From a bacterium (GTDB lineage Bacteria > Vulcanimicrobiota > Xenobia > Xenobiales > JADMJV01), in contig JADMJV010000016.1 in assembly GCA_018780265.1 (NCBI GenBank), positions 76,553 through 117,794 on the forward strand: 41,242 nucleotides of DNA, written 5' to 3'. A program made the position numbers and the translations under genes. Shown one piece after another: positions 1 through 8,209 of the stretch. How positions within the stretch are numbered: the first letter of the stretch is position 1; every line of letters starts with the position of its first letter. A model generated the notes under the pieces. It had not been told where the DNA came from and ran no database searches. It saw only the letters and a program-made list of their open reading frames with translations.

Positions 1-181
1 AGCGGTGCTCTTGCAGGCGCATGCGGCCTTCGATCTGGGTGAAGCGCTCATTGCATTCGGCCGCAAACTGCTGGAAGCGCAGCGACAGGTCTTTCAAGGC
101 CAGGGCGTTAAACTCAAAATCGGCCGAGACCTGGCGCCCCAATTCGCGCATCTCTTGTTGAAGTTTATGAACGTTGGACAT
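1..181 (-). CDS. Partial small helical (coiled-coil) protein, cut by the window edge
   Basis: The minus strand is open from an ATG at 181 to the left edge (60 codons visible). The start MSNVHKLQQEMRELGRQ is preceded by AAGGAGG about nine bases upstream, which fixes it. The visible residues are rich in Glu, Gln, Arg and Leu with heptad-like spacing and have no signal peptide or membrane segment, so a cytoplasmic coiled coil is likely. I recognise no family and the C-terminus lies outside the window. It is the last visible member of a run of minus-strand genes (700, 1220, 2180, 3051), but the gap to its upstream neighbour gives no proof of co-transcription. That it is coding is fairly sure; its function is unknown. 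Confidence 0.6.
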   Translation of the reverse strand, partial: MSNVHKLQQEMRELGRQVSADFEFNALALKDLSLRFQQFAAECNERFTQIEGRMRLQEHR

Positions 182-262
182 GGGTCAGCCCTCCTTACCT
201 ATTGAGAATAACACAAGCGGCCCCGAAAGCAGGTTTCTATTCCATGTCCGGGGTTAAAATTT

Positions 263-700
263 TCAACAGGGGAGAGCGGACGAGCAGCGCTGTTTGCGCA
301 CCCAGAGTAAACCCAGGCCCACCGCCAACAACACGCGCGAGAGCGGTTCAAACAGCCATTGCCCGCCCAAGGCGCCCAGCGCGGCCAACAAATACAAAAG
401 GGGGCCGCGGTAGGGTCCAAAGACCGCACCCAGAGCAGCGCCCGAGGCGGTCAGGTAAATCAACAGCAAACTGGCAAAGGGATTGTAGTCAGGATTGAGG
501 GCCGGATGGTAGGTCACCCAGGCAAAGACTGCCAGGTCGCGCACCACAGCCGCGGCCGCGGCCCCCCCGATTCGCAGAAAACTGCCCTGCAAAAAACGCG
601 CTCCCAGGGCGGCCATCAGGCAAGGGATGGAGAGAAAGAGAAATACCTGCCACGTCTGCGTAAGAACGATGGGGCAGCCCAGTCGAATCAGTGTATCCAT
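263..700 (-). CDS. Small polytopic membrane protein, unknown function
   Basis: About 145 residues with four to five hydrophobic helices: FLFLSIPCLMAALGA near 17-31, an Ala/Val-rich one near 45-60, FASLLLIYLTASGAALGA near 75-92, LLYLLAALGALGG near 100-112 and VLLAVGLGLLWV near the end, followed by a basic Cys-containing tail. I chose the ATG at 700 (MDTLIRLGCP). A TTG at 760 is also in frame and would overlap the end of the preceding secreted-protein gene. Neither start has a good ribosome-binding site, so the start is uncertain. It follows 738-1220 on the same strand closely and may be co-transcribed. No family recognised. Confidence 0.6.
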   Translation of the reverse strand: MDTLIRLGCPIVLTQTWQVFLFLSIPCLMAALGARFLQGSFLRIGGAAAAAVVRDLAVFAWVTYHPALNPDYNPFASLLLIYLTASGAALGAVFGPYRGPLLYLLAALGALGGQWLFEPLSRVLLAVGLGLLWVRKQRCSSALPC

Positions 701-737
701 GGCCGGGCCATTCGGCTTCAGAGACCGCTGATTCCTG

Positions 738-1220
738 TTACTCGGCGGCTGCGCCCACAAAGATCGAGCTGACTTTGCCCTGCTTGATGGAGAAGATCAC
801 CCCATCATAAACAGTACCCACCACAATCTGTTCGGCAGAGGTCATCTCTTTGTCCAACAAAGGCTGATAGGCGGTCCGCACCTGCTCGGCCGTGGTGCCG
901 ATGCCGATCCCTTGGGGGGTCTTCCAGTTGCACGGCGCCAAAGCGGTAAAGCGGGCCACCAACCAGGGACTCTTGGGTCCGTCTTGAGCCAGCGTCATCT
1001 TCAAACCCTGCTTGTTGTAAGAGCGCACTTTGACCGTCATTCCGGTAGCCATCTCCATGTGGGGCTTGGTTTCCGATGTCCACTTACCTAGCAAAGGCCC
1101 AAGTTTAGACTCCGCCAGACCCAGCCGAATCGGCCCTACCTGCTGCGCTTGAGTTAGTGTGGGTGTGGCCGCAGCAGCGGGCAAAGCCAGGAGTACCAGG
1201 AGGGGCAATAGTCTTTTCAT
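738..1220 (-). CDS. Secreted protein with BamE/BLIP-like repeat pattern, unknown function
   Basis: A 160-residue protein with a clear signal peptide: basic MKR, then LLPLLVLLALPAAAA, with cleavage likely near residue 18-20. The mature part shows the motif pattern 'IxLGxxxxxL' (GPIRLGLAESKLGPLLG) and again GIGIGTTAEQVRTAY, and ends with GVIFSIKQGKVSSIFVG. This short beta-sheet pattern recalls periplasmic BamE/SmpA-like or BLIP-like folds, which is an inference from pattern only. An AAGGGCGG-like site precedes the ATG. It lies just upstream of a small membrane-protein gene on the same strand. Export is well supported; the role is unknown. Confidence 0.75.
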   Translation of the reverse strand: MKRLLPLLVLLALPAAAATPTLTQAQQVGPIRLGLAESKLGPLLGKWTSETKPHMEMATGMTVKVRSYNKQGLKMTLAQDGPKSPWLVARFTALAPCNWKTPQGIGIGTTAEQVRTAYQPLLDKEMTSAEQIVVGTVYDGVIFSIKQGKVSSIFVGAAAE

Positions 1221-1253
1221 AGAGCCGCCCTTCGCAGGCCGGTCAGAGAAAAC

Positions 1254-2180
1254 CTAGAGAGCAGCCATCAATTTGCGGGCAGTGTCGGCAAAAACCGAAG
1301 CTTTATCGGTCCCGTTCACGATGCGGCGGGCTCCTTCAAAATCTTGCTTGCCACCACCGATGTAGTCGCCCAGCTTTTTGCCGGTGAACGAGCCTTCTTT
1401 CATACCCTCTACCAGGATGCGGGCGGCGTTCTCGGGCTTCTCGGCCAGTTCTGGGTTGCCCACCAGATCGATGCCCAGCTTCTTGGACCAGTTGGTGTAG
1501 TTGTTGCGACCGGTGATCTGCACATAGCCGCGGCCTTTGTAACGGACTCCATCGCCGGACTGATTGTTGCCCAGGTCTTTGCGGCCTTCGTAGGCACTGC
1601 CCGAAGCAAACTCTTCCATATGGGCGCCCGCCCCTGACTCGTGAACGGTGGTGGCCAGGATGTACGCGATTTGAGCCTTATCCGTCACGCCTTGCTTCTG
1701 GCATTCGGCCAGAATGATGGGAAAATTCTCTTTGGCCGCCTTGTGGTAGCTGGAAGACAGGGCCTGCACCAGTTTCTCCACGTTGGCGGTGACCGGAGCG
1801 TTGCTGGCCATGGTCTGATTGGCCCCGACCGCGCCACCGGTAGCGCCACTGCCCGCGGCTCCACCACCACTACTGGCGGCCTGCTGCAGGCTCTGGGGCA
1901 TTCCCATAGCCTGACCCATACCGCCTCCGGCCCCCAGCATCAGCGCCATCATGTCCAGCATCACTTCCATCATCTGCATCTGCTGCATCATCATCATGCG
2001 GGGGTCAAGACCACCCGTGCCACCCAGACCGGGTAGTTGGGCACCGGGAGAAAAACCCGTATTGTTGAGCCCCATGCATCGCTGCGCCACATTCGAATCT
2101 AACGTGGGCATAGCGGGAAATTGCTGGCCGCCCATGGGGTCATTAGAGATCTGCATGGTTGTGATAGTGGCTTGGAACAT
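1254..2180 (-). CDS. GH19-type chitinase/lysozyme domain protein with Met-rich N-terminus
   Basis: A 308-residue protein. The C-terminal half (about 135-308) carries the glycoside hydrolase family 19 signature: ATTVHESGAG around 176-185, where the Glu after His is the expected general acid, and RGYVQITGRNNY around 218-229. This fold cleaves beta-1,4 bonds in chitin or peptidoglycan and is common in endolysins. The N-terminal half has no signal peptide but holds a striking methionine/glutamine tract near 61-94 and a Gly/Ser/Ala linker near 104-128. A GGAGGTGA-type site lies just before the ATG at 2180. Lack of a signal peptide means export or lysis context is unclear; it could be an endolysin-like or secreted-effector protein. 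No holin or phage gene is nearby. Confidence 0.8.
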   Translation of the reverse strand: MFQATITTMQISNDPMGGQQFPAMPTLDSNVAQRCMGLNNTGFSPGAQLPGLGGTGGLDPRMMMMQQMQMMEVMLDMMALMLGAGGGMGQAMGMPQSLQQAASSGGGAAGSGATGGAVGANQTMASNAPVTANVEKLVQALSSSYHKAAKENFPIILAECQKQGVTDKAQIAYILATTVHESGAGAHMEEFASGSAYEGRKDLGNNQSGDGVRYKGRGYVQITGRNNYTNWSKKLGIDLVGNPELAEKPENAARILVEGMKEGSFTGKKLGDYIGGGKQDFEGARRIVNGTDKASVFADTARKLMAAL

Positions 2181-2286
2181 CGGTCACCTCCGGGTCTTTC
2201 GTGTTCTCAGCATAGGCTTACCGACTAAAACACTAGTCAAGCAACTGGCGAGAATAAAGACAGGCTGTAACCAAGTTGTGAACTTA

Positions 2287-3051
2287 TTAAGAGAACTGGT
2301 GAAACTCGGCGGCCGAATCGGGCTGCCCGGGGGCCAGCACCTTGGGCATTACGTAAGTGGGTTGGGCGCCGGAGGAAAAAAGTCGGGTGGAACTGGCGTC
2401 AAAGAGCGGAGCTGGAGATTCGCCAGCGCCATGGCTGATGACCTCAGCCGGTTGACCATCGCCTTTGGCGAGATAGATGTCGTGCTGGCTCACTTTGCCA
2501 GCCTCGTAGAAGAAGCCGACCTCTTTGCCGGGGAAAGCGCTGCCGGCCACTTCAAAGGATTTGGGATCAATGCTGATCTGGGCCGCATCCAGGCCCACCT
2601 GAGCCGGCACAACCTCGGCGTCGGCCCGGTTCTCTACGCGAAAACCTTTGTCTACCAGCGGACGGGTCACGGTGGTCTGCATTCCCTGCCAACGGTCGGC
2701 AAAGGTTTGCACTTCGCGGTTCTGAGGCACTCCGTCGCGACTACCAAAAATATAGAAGCTCTTTTTGTCGGTCCACACACCCAGGGTCTGACCCAACTGA
2801 TCGGCCGGAGTGTTCTTCACAATCTCCTGAAACTGAGCCACGGAGCGCACGGGCTGCCATTCGCTCTCGGCATTGGGGCGATGAGCCAGGGCCACGTTGG
2901 CATTGGCGGGGATGAAACTATCCGAGAGACAGGGCTTCAATACCGGTTCCCCGTTGGCCGAGGGGGCCACCACCAGAGAGGTCATCGTGCGACTGGCCTG
3001 TTGACCCACAAAATTGTTCTGTGAGAACGAGTACAGATTGCGAATATCCAC
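2287..3051 (-). CDS. Hypothetical protein, unknown function
   Basis: A 254-residue soluble protein starting at GTG 3051, chosen because AGGAGG lies nine bases upstream; no ATG competes. It begins MDIRNLYSFSQNN and has no signal peptide or membrane helix. Composition is ordinary, with a few short repeats of the type 'VWTDKKSFYIFG' and 'EVGFFYEAGKVSQHDIYLA' that suggest beta structure. I recognise no family. It lies upstream of the GH19 gene on the same strand with a 106-base gap. Both proteins lack signal peptides and start with short polar N-termini, so they might be co-regulated, but nothing in the sequence proves it. Confidence 0.65.
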   Translation of the reverse strand: MDIRNLYSFSQNNFVGQQASRTMTSLVVAPSANGEPVLKPCLSDSFIPANANVALAHRPNAESEWQPVRSVAQFQEIVKNTPADQLGQTLGVWTDKKSFYIFGSRDGVPQNREVQTFADRWQGMQTTVTRPLVDKGFRVENRADAEVVPAQVGLDAAQISIDPKSFEVAGSAFPGKEVGFFYEAGKVSQHDIYLAKGDGQPAEVISHGAGESPAPLFDASSTRLFSSGAQPTYVMPKVLAPGQPDSAAEFHQFS

Positions 3052-3246
3052 GGCTGAGAATCCTCCTGGTGTGCTGTGCTTGTAACCTAAAGCATAGCCA
3101 GGAAATAATGCTGAAAACCCTTGTCAACGACATTGCCCTGCGATACAAAGGGATGAGGTTTATGACTTGTTCATCGCCGACTGCTGGTTCGTGACGGCTG
3201 CCGCAAGGAGAGAACTATCGCGGCCTTGTACCCCTGGGGCCGACCG

Positions 3247-3492
3247 ATGTTCACCTGGCGAGCCCAGGGCCACAGCCTGGAAGCCGTCACCGAGTTGTTC
3301 AGGCAGGCGGCCGTCGAGGTCATCCCTTTCCCCGAAGGTCTCTCCATTCTGGCCCGCAGACTCGCCAACCCGATCGCCGACATGGAGGACCATTGGGGCA
3401 TCATCTTCTCGCTACCAAGGGGCATTACGCCGTTTCACGGCCGTAGCCAAGGGTACCCGAATGGATATCTCTTCCGTATTACAAGCTTTTGA
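3247..3492 (+). CDS. Short ORF, possibly a truncated or frameshifted gene
   Basis: This reading frame has good codon use from about 3205 to 3440 (FTWRAQGHSLEAVTELF..., ...EDHWGIIFSLPRG) and ends at 3492. ATG 3247 or TTG 3226 could start it; AAGGAG at about 3205 is too far for either to be convincing. Coding-like sequence continues upstream in another frame (about 3150-3205, reading EVYDLFIADCWFVTAA), which hints that a frameshift has split a longer gene. The 3' end overlaps the next ORF (3462) in a third frame. No family recognised. It may be a real small gene or the remains of one. Confidence 0.35.
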   Translation: MFTWRAQGHSLEAVTELFRQAAVEVIPFPEGLSILARRLANPIADMEDHWGIIFSLPRGITPFHGRSQGYPNGYLFRITSF

Positions 3493-3730
3493 CCGACTGA
3501 TGGAAGAGATCGGTGGCCCCGAGCGGGCCTTTCAATTCGCTTACCGCCCGGACAACCATCAAGATTTTGGAGCCTTCCTGGCCGCCAACGCAGAGCTTTT
3601 TCCGGCTTTCGCCAACACGGCCTGGCTCAGCCGAATCCCTGGTTTGCCCGCAAGAATTGATCTGTATCATGGCCTCGACCTTCATCAGCGGTTAGCCTGG
3701 CCAGACAACCGGCGAAGGAGAACCTCGTGA
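3462..3730 (+). CDS. Small hypothetical protein coupled to the GST gene
   Basis: An 89-residue ORF starting with MDISSVLQAFDRLMEEIGG from ATG 3462, with AAGGG nine bases upstream. Its TGA overlaps the GTG start of the next gene (GTGA at 3727-3730), the arrangement of translationally coupled genes. It is polar and mostly helical at the N-terminus, ends in a basic RRRRTS tail and has no membrane segment. Its start overlaps the previous ORF by 31 bases in another frame. No family recognised. The coupling to the glutathione S-transferase is the best evidence that it is translated. Confidence 0.5.
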
Positions 3731-4365
3731 AGCTCTACACTCACTCACCCTCACCCAACTGCATCAAGGTGATGGCGGTCGCACATCACCTGAGTATTGC
3801 CCTGGAAGAGGTCGAGATGGAGCCCCACTCAGGCTCCTGCAAAACCCCAGAGTATCTGGCCAAAAACCCCAACGGGCTGCTGCCCACCCTCGAAGACGGA
3901 GGCTACTGTCTATGGGAATCCAACGCCATCATCGTCTACCTGGCCCGGAAATTTGAAGCCACAGCACTATTTCCAACCGACCTGGTAGGTCAGGCCGAGT
4001 TGTGGCGCTGGATGTCTTGGGGAATGTGCCACTGGACGCCGGCCATCCGACCCTTGCTCTATGAGCGAATGGTCCAGCCGCTGATCCATCGTCAGCCGAC
4101 CAACCAGGCGGCAGTGGAAAAAGCTGAGGCGGCCTTTCATCCACTGGCCAGGTTACTCGATAGTCATCTCAGTCAGAGGGAGTTTCTGCTAGGAACCAAC
4201 CTCACCCTGGCCGACTTTTCGCTGGGGGCTTATCTCGTGTATAACCAGATGGCCCAAATCCCGCTCACCGACTATCCGGCAATTCAGGCCTGGTACGCGC
4301 GCCTGGCCAGTCTGCCCGGTTGGCAAAAAGCCTTGCCCCAAATGCACCCCCCCCACAAACGGTAG
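3727..4365 (+). CDS. Glutathione S-transferase family protein
   Basis: A 212-residue protein of normal GST length. The N-terminal thioredoxin-like domain begins MKLYTHSPSPNCIKV; the Ser/Asn cluster after the first strand is where GSTs carry the glutathione-activating residue. NPNGLLPTLEDGG holds the cis-proline turn (LLP), and WESNAIIVYLARKF is the classic glutathione-binding ESxAI segment. The C-terminal all-helical domain includes FLLGTNLTLADFSLGAYL, the N-capping box motif of GSTs. It probably conjugates glutathione or another thiol to electrophiles, or acts as a reductase; the substrate cannot be read. GTG start with AAGGAG upstream, overlapping the stop of the preceding small ORF by four bases. 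Confidence 0.9.
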   Translation: MKLYTHSPSPNCIKVMAVAHHLSIALEEVEMEPHSGSCKTPEYLAKNPNGLLPTLEDGGYCLWESNAIIVYLARKFEATALFPTDLVGQAELWRWMSWGMCHWTPAIRPLLYERMVQPLIHRQPTNQAAVEKAEAAFHPLARLLDSHLSQREFLLGTNLTLADFSLGAYLVYNQMAQIPLTDYPAIQAWYARLASLPGWQKALPQMHPPHKR

Positions 4366-4441
4366 GGCGAGTCCAACCTGGCTCGAAGTTCTGCCCCGTT
4401 GACTTCCAGGGATAAACAAGACGTCGTCCAATTCGCCCCCT

Positions 4442-5650
4442 ATGTCATTCTGTATCGACCCTAGACAAGCCAGGCGGATTCTACTGGGCTGGCTCTTGGT
4501 CGCCATCAGCGCGCTCAGGTTGGGATGGTGTGAGCCCGACAAAAGCGAGGCAATGGCTCGCCTGCACAAGGCTACAAGCATTGTCTATGGGGCCGCCTTC
4601 CTGTATGGCAACTGTGCAGCCTGTGACCATCTGCTAGGGTTCATGCAATCCACTCTGCCGTCTCAGTCCAATCCCTCCCGGGCCCAGACCCTGGAGGTGA
4701 GTAAACTGGTTACTTCCGTGGCTCAAGGCAAAAACTCGCAGTCCATTTCACCGGCCCAAGACCTGTTAACTCGTCCTCAACTCCAACAGTCCCCGTCGGA
4801 CAAGATTCTCGTACTCTACGTGCTGATCGAAGCAGGCCGACGGGCGGGATTTCCCCGTCTGGTCGATGAGCTTCTGCCCGAGGCTATCGAACTGGCCGAC
4901 CGTTCCGGCCTGCATGAGGACCGGTTTGTGTTTCACAGTCTGGCGGTAGAGCGCCAGCTGGACAAAAATCCCGACCTGCCGCTGCAAACCCTGGTCAAAG
5001 AACACGACGCCTGCTGGCGAATGCTCGATGGATTTACACCCACCCCGACCACCAGCGGTGGAGGCGTGGCTTCGCGGGCGGCCCGCTATTGGATCAACGA
5101 GTGGTTCAAAAGAATGCGTTCCGAGCCCGGTCGTAAGCAAGTCACTCCGCTGCTGGAAAAGGACGTCGCACGCCTGCTCCAATTGGCGGGTGCCGGCTTG
5201 GCGACGTGTCCCGCGTGGGAGCGCGCCTGCATCAAGAATGGGTGCGCCTCATCCTGGCCGAGTGTCAGTCCAAACCAGACCCCGGCCAACTGCAGGAAAT
5301 CCAGCGCCGCCTGCAGTTGGCGCGCCAGGCTCAGCAGTTAGCCTCGCGCGGACGGGGCTTCCTGGGCCTCGAAGACGTACGCTGGGACACGCTGGCTATG
5401 CTTTTCCGGTTGCGCCAGGAGGGCTGGCAACTTCAGGCTCGCCAATTGGTGGACGAAAGCCTGCAGTCATCACGCTCGGTGGGTTTTCGAATCGACCCGA
5501 TTGCTGATGGTCGACTTCTACGCAGCCTTGAAAAAGAACCAGAGCCTGGCCCGCGCCTTACAACAGGCCGAAATCAAGCTCCTCAAAGAGCCCCGCTTCT
5601 GCCATCCCTTCTACTGGGCTCCCTTCGAGCTGATCGGTGATTGGCGCTAA
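4442..5650 (+). pseudogene. Broken TPR/CHAT-domain protein gene
   Basis: Three consecutive coding segments lie in different frames. 4442-about 5200 (frame of 4442) has an N-terminal hydrophobic segment (ILLGWLLVAISALRLGW) and helical TPR-like sequence. About 5200-5470 continues helical TPR-like sequence in the next frame (RLHQEWVRLILAECQ, LARQAQQLASRGRG). About 5477-5650 returns to the first frame and reads WVFESTRLLMVDFYAALKKN ... HPFYWAPFELIGDWR, which is the C-terminal signature of CHAT (caspase-HetF associated with TPRs) peptidase domains. The CHAT middle, with the His and Cys of the catalytic dyad, is absent. At least two frameshifts and one deletion therefore separate this from a working TPR-CHAT protease. 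If expressed, only an N-terminal fragment of 299 residues (stop at 5341) would be made. Confidence 0.75.
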
Positions 5651-5697
5651 AGTTGCATTCAAAGGAGTAGGCCGGCACAGAAGACGAAACGGCCGCA

Positions 5698-7227
5698 ATG
5701 AAGACACTTTTCGCCTCTCTCGTTCTCTCGGCCGCTCTGGCCACTCCCACGTTGGCCCAGCCCGGCCAAGACCTGACCCGACTGCTGACCACCTTCGAGA
5801 GTTATGCAGAAAAGTCTCGCCAACAATGGGAAACCCCCGGGATGGCCGTGGCCCTGATCATTAACGACCGTGTCGTCTACAGCAAAGGGTTCGGAGTGCG
5901 CCAGGCCGGTGGCACCGAGCCGGTGACTCCCGAGACGCTCTTCCAGATCGGTTCCATCTCCAAGTCTTTCACGTCGGCCATGGTGGCTCAACTGGTGGAC
6001 GAGCACAAACTGTCATGGACCGATCACGTCAGCGACTCGTTTCCTGACTTTCGCATGTTTGATCCCTGGGTCACACGCGAGTTTACGGTGGAGGACACCA
6101 TGTCCCAGCGCAGCGGCATGCCTGCCTACGCAGGAGACCTGCTGGCCTTCATGGGTAGAGACCGCGATCAGATCCTGGCCGCTATGCGCCATATTCAGCC
6201 CGTCACCAGCTTTCGCAGCCAGTTCGCCTACGTCAACAACCTCTGGCTGGCCGCTGCCAAGGTCATCGAGAAGCAGACCGGGCAGAGTTGGGAAGACAAT
6301 GTCCGGCGGCGCCTCTTTGTGCCAATTGGCATGACCAGCTCCAACACCGGACTGGAGGGCCTCTATTCGACTCCAAACCACGCCTCGCCGCACATTCAGG
6401 GGCGCTCCGGGGTCATGCCGCTGGGCCGCGATTGGCCCTTTGCCAGATGGGTCTATACCTACGGCCCGGCCGGAGGGATCAACTCCAACGTGCTGGATAT
6501 GGCTCGCTATGCCCGTGTCCAAATGCACGGAACCCTGGAGGGAAAAACGCTGCTGAGCCCGGCCAGCCTGGATCGTCTACACGCTCCCCATGTATATGCC
6601 GGGGGGAGCCCCAAGAGTCCAGCCACCTCCATTCCAGAGGTAGGCAGCCTGAGCTACTGTATGGGTTGGCTTCGTCAGCAAGTGAGGCCCGTTCCCATTG
6701 TCTGGCACAATGGCGGTACCACCGGCTGCAAGGCCGTGGTAGGACTGGTGCCCGATTCGGACATCGCCATCGTGGTGCTCACCAATCTGGGCGGCACGGA
6801 CCTCCCCGAAGCTCTGATGTACAAGTTCTACGACCTCTATCTGGGTCGACCGGACCAGGACTACTCCTCCCAATTTCTGCACACCCAAAAAGCCCGCAAG
6901 GAGCCCAGCCCGGTGCGTCCCAACCCGGCCCTTCCCCCGCTTGCCCTGGCTCGCTATGTCGGGACCTACGTCAACCCTGCCTACGGAACAGCCCAGGTGG
7001 AAGTAGCCGGGAACGGACTCAAACTGACGCTGGGTGGCACCCTCAGCGCCCAATGCTCGCCGTGGAATCGGGACACCTTCAGCTTCGAAGACTTCATCAG
7101 CCCCACCGAACCGCCTCAACTTGTCACCTTTCGCCTGGACGCCAGCGGCGCGGTGAATGCACTGGAGTTGCCCTTCGCGGCCGACTCCCAGGCCGGGCTA
7201 TTCTTGCGCACGGCATCTACTCCTTAG
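5698..7227 (+). CDS. Secreted serine hydrolase, class C beta-lactamase / DD-peptidase fold
   Basis: A 509-residue protein with a signal peptide (MKTLFASLVLSAALATPTLA, cleavage after about residue 20). The catalytic motifs of the family are visible: SxxK as S86-I-S-K89, YxN as Y178-V-N180, and HxG as H337-N-G-G340. A C-terminal beta-rich extension (about 405-509, APLALARYVGTYVNPAYGTAQV...) matches the usual add-on domain of such proteins. It likely hydrolyses an ester, amide or D-amino peptide in the periplasm; true beta-lactamase activity cannot be told from sequence. The start is supported by the signal peptide, though AAGGAG (about 5664) is too distant to serve it. It follows the broken CHAT gene by 48 bases. 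Confidence 0.9.
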   Translation: MKTLFASLVLSAALATPTLAQPGQDLTRLLTTFESYAEKSRQQWETPGMAVALIINDRVVYSKGFGVRQAGGTEPVTPETLFQIGSISKSFTSAMVAQLVDEHKLSWTDHVSDSFPDFRMFDPWVTREFTVEDTMSQRSGMPAYAGDLLAFMGRDRDQILAAMRHIQPVTSFRSQFAYVNNLWLAAAKVIEKQTGQSWEDNVRRRLFVPIGMTSSNTGLEGLYSTPNHASPHIQGRSGVMPLGRDWPFARWVYTYGPAGGINSNVLDMARYARVQMHGTLEGKTLLSPASLDRLHAPHVYAGGSPKSPATSIPEVGSLSYCMGWLRQQVRPVPIVWHNGGTTGCKAVVGLVPDSDIAIVVLTNLGGTDLPEALMYKFYDLYLGRPDQDYSSQFLHTQKARKEPSPVRPNPALPPLALARYVGTYVNPAYGTAQVEVAGNGLKLTLGGTLSAQCSPWNRDTFSFEDFISPTEPPQLVTFRLDASGAVNALELPFAADSQAGLFLRTASTP

Positions 7228-7526
7228 GGCCCCGATGCCTTACATTGGGACGATTAGGGTGCCGGCAAGTTAGCAAGACCCTCTCCACCTTTTCGACCTT
7301 CCCCCCTCTCCCTTAAGAAGGCCTGCCAGTGGCACACGAGTAATTCCTTAGCGTCGATAACTCTTTCAGGATCAATGGATGGCGAGGGCCCATCGAATAT
7401 GACTTCAGACTCCATTTCGACCAGCTTATTTCAGGACGGGCCCTTAGGCTGCAGCCCGAGACCGCCAACCTGCTGAGAGTCACCTGCAAAGTTGACGGGT
7501 ATCCATACCTATGGGGTTATGGGAGC
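7228..7526 (+). other. Intergenic stretch with a partial copy of the dispersed repeat
   Basis: No convincing gene is seen. The left edge has TTAGGGCCCC directly at the stop of the hydrolase gene, and the right part (7426-7448) matches the right end of the structured repeat found at 39033-39194. ATGGAT at 7375-7380 and GGGCCC at 7386-7391 match landmarks of the same repeat but with different spacing. The middle does not align. This may be a decayed or rearranged third copy. Confidence 0.4.
7426..7448 (+). repeat. Right-end fragment of the structured repeat (copy C)
   Basis: This 23-base segment differs at two positions from 39175-39197, the right arm of repeat copy B: TTATTTC..GACGGGCCCT..AGG. 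No matching left arm with the expected 18-bp pairing is seen within 250 bases, so only a fragment is claimed. Confidence 0.55.
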
Positions 7527-7792
7527 GTGAAAACAACAGTGGAAATTCCTGATGACCTTTTTCGGAAAGCCAAGTCTCTCGCTGCCCTGCAAGGAATCCA
7601 TCTCAAGGACTTCGTGGTGCGGGGGCTAGAACTTGCGCTTGAGTCTCCCGCCATGCTCGCCAGTTCCGGCAGACCTTTCCTATCATTTCCGGGTCCAGCG
7701 AGCAACAGGTCACCAGCCAGGGCGTGAGCCGAGCCCTTGAGTTGACCGATAGGGAAATGGCCAAGTCTGTTGCCGTATCTGTGCGCCGTTAA
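7527..7792 (+). pseudogene. Decayed VapB-type antitoxin
   Basis: The first part (GTG 7527) reads MKTTVEIPDDLFRKAKSLAA, typical of ribbon-helix-helix antitoxins of PIN toxins. Near 7645-7655 the family pattern moves to another frame, which continues QTFPIISGSSEQQVTSQG and then VSRALELTDREMAKS to a TAA at 7790; this is the usual antitoxin tail. In the original frame translation ends instead at 7727 with an unrelated tail. A single indel therefore separates the DNA-binding half from the toxin-binding half. The decayed toxin gene follows and overlaps. The 66-residue product may still bind DNA but should not neutralise a toxin. Confidence 0.65.
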
Positions 7793-8200
7793 TTTCCTGA
7801 TGGCTCTATCTTGCGGGCGTCACCAGGGCCATTCGGTGGCCAAGAGTTGGCTGGAAGCGATCAACGAACCCCGTTCTATCCTCGTTTGCAGTACCACTCA
7901 GATGAGCGTCCTTCGTCTCCTCACCACGGCGGCAGTGATGGGAAAGGATGTGTGCATCCGAGACAAGGCCCGGGCTGCTTGGGACGCCTTGCTCGAGGAT
8001 TTCAGGCTCGATTTCGGCCCCGAACCCGAAGGCCTGGAGCTCTCCTTGCGCGCCTTGGATGCCGACAAAAAGCGTCGCCAAAGCTTTGGCGGGATGATTA
8101 TCTGGCCGCTTTCGCGATGAGAGGAAGTCTCGCTTTGGTGACCTCCGACAGGGGTCTCTGCAAGCACAAGTTGCTAACTGTGGAACTGCTCAAAGGCTGA
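7770..8200 (+). pseudogene. Decayed VapC-type PIN-domain toxin
   Basis: From 7770 the frame reads PYLCAVNFLMALSCGRH, then STTQMSVLRLLTTAAVMG, which matches PIN ribonucleases of the VapC family. The first acidic ligand is lost: the usual LLDVN reads LCAVN. Near 8065-8080, at an AAAAA run, the match moves to another frame and continues SPKLWRDDYLAAFAMRG, then LALVTSDRGLCKH, ending at 8200. In the original frame translation stops at 8120. One substituted catalytic residue plus one frameshift make this a dead toxin. Together with the broken antitoxin it is an inactivated module; an intact, different vapBC pair lies at 31854-32498. Confidence 0.7.
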
Positions 8201-8209
8201 ACCAAGAAT

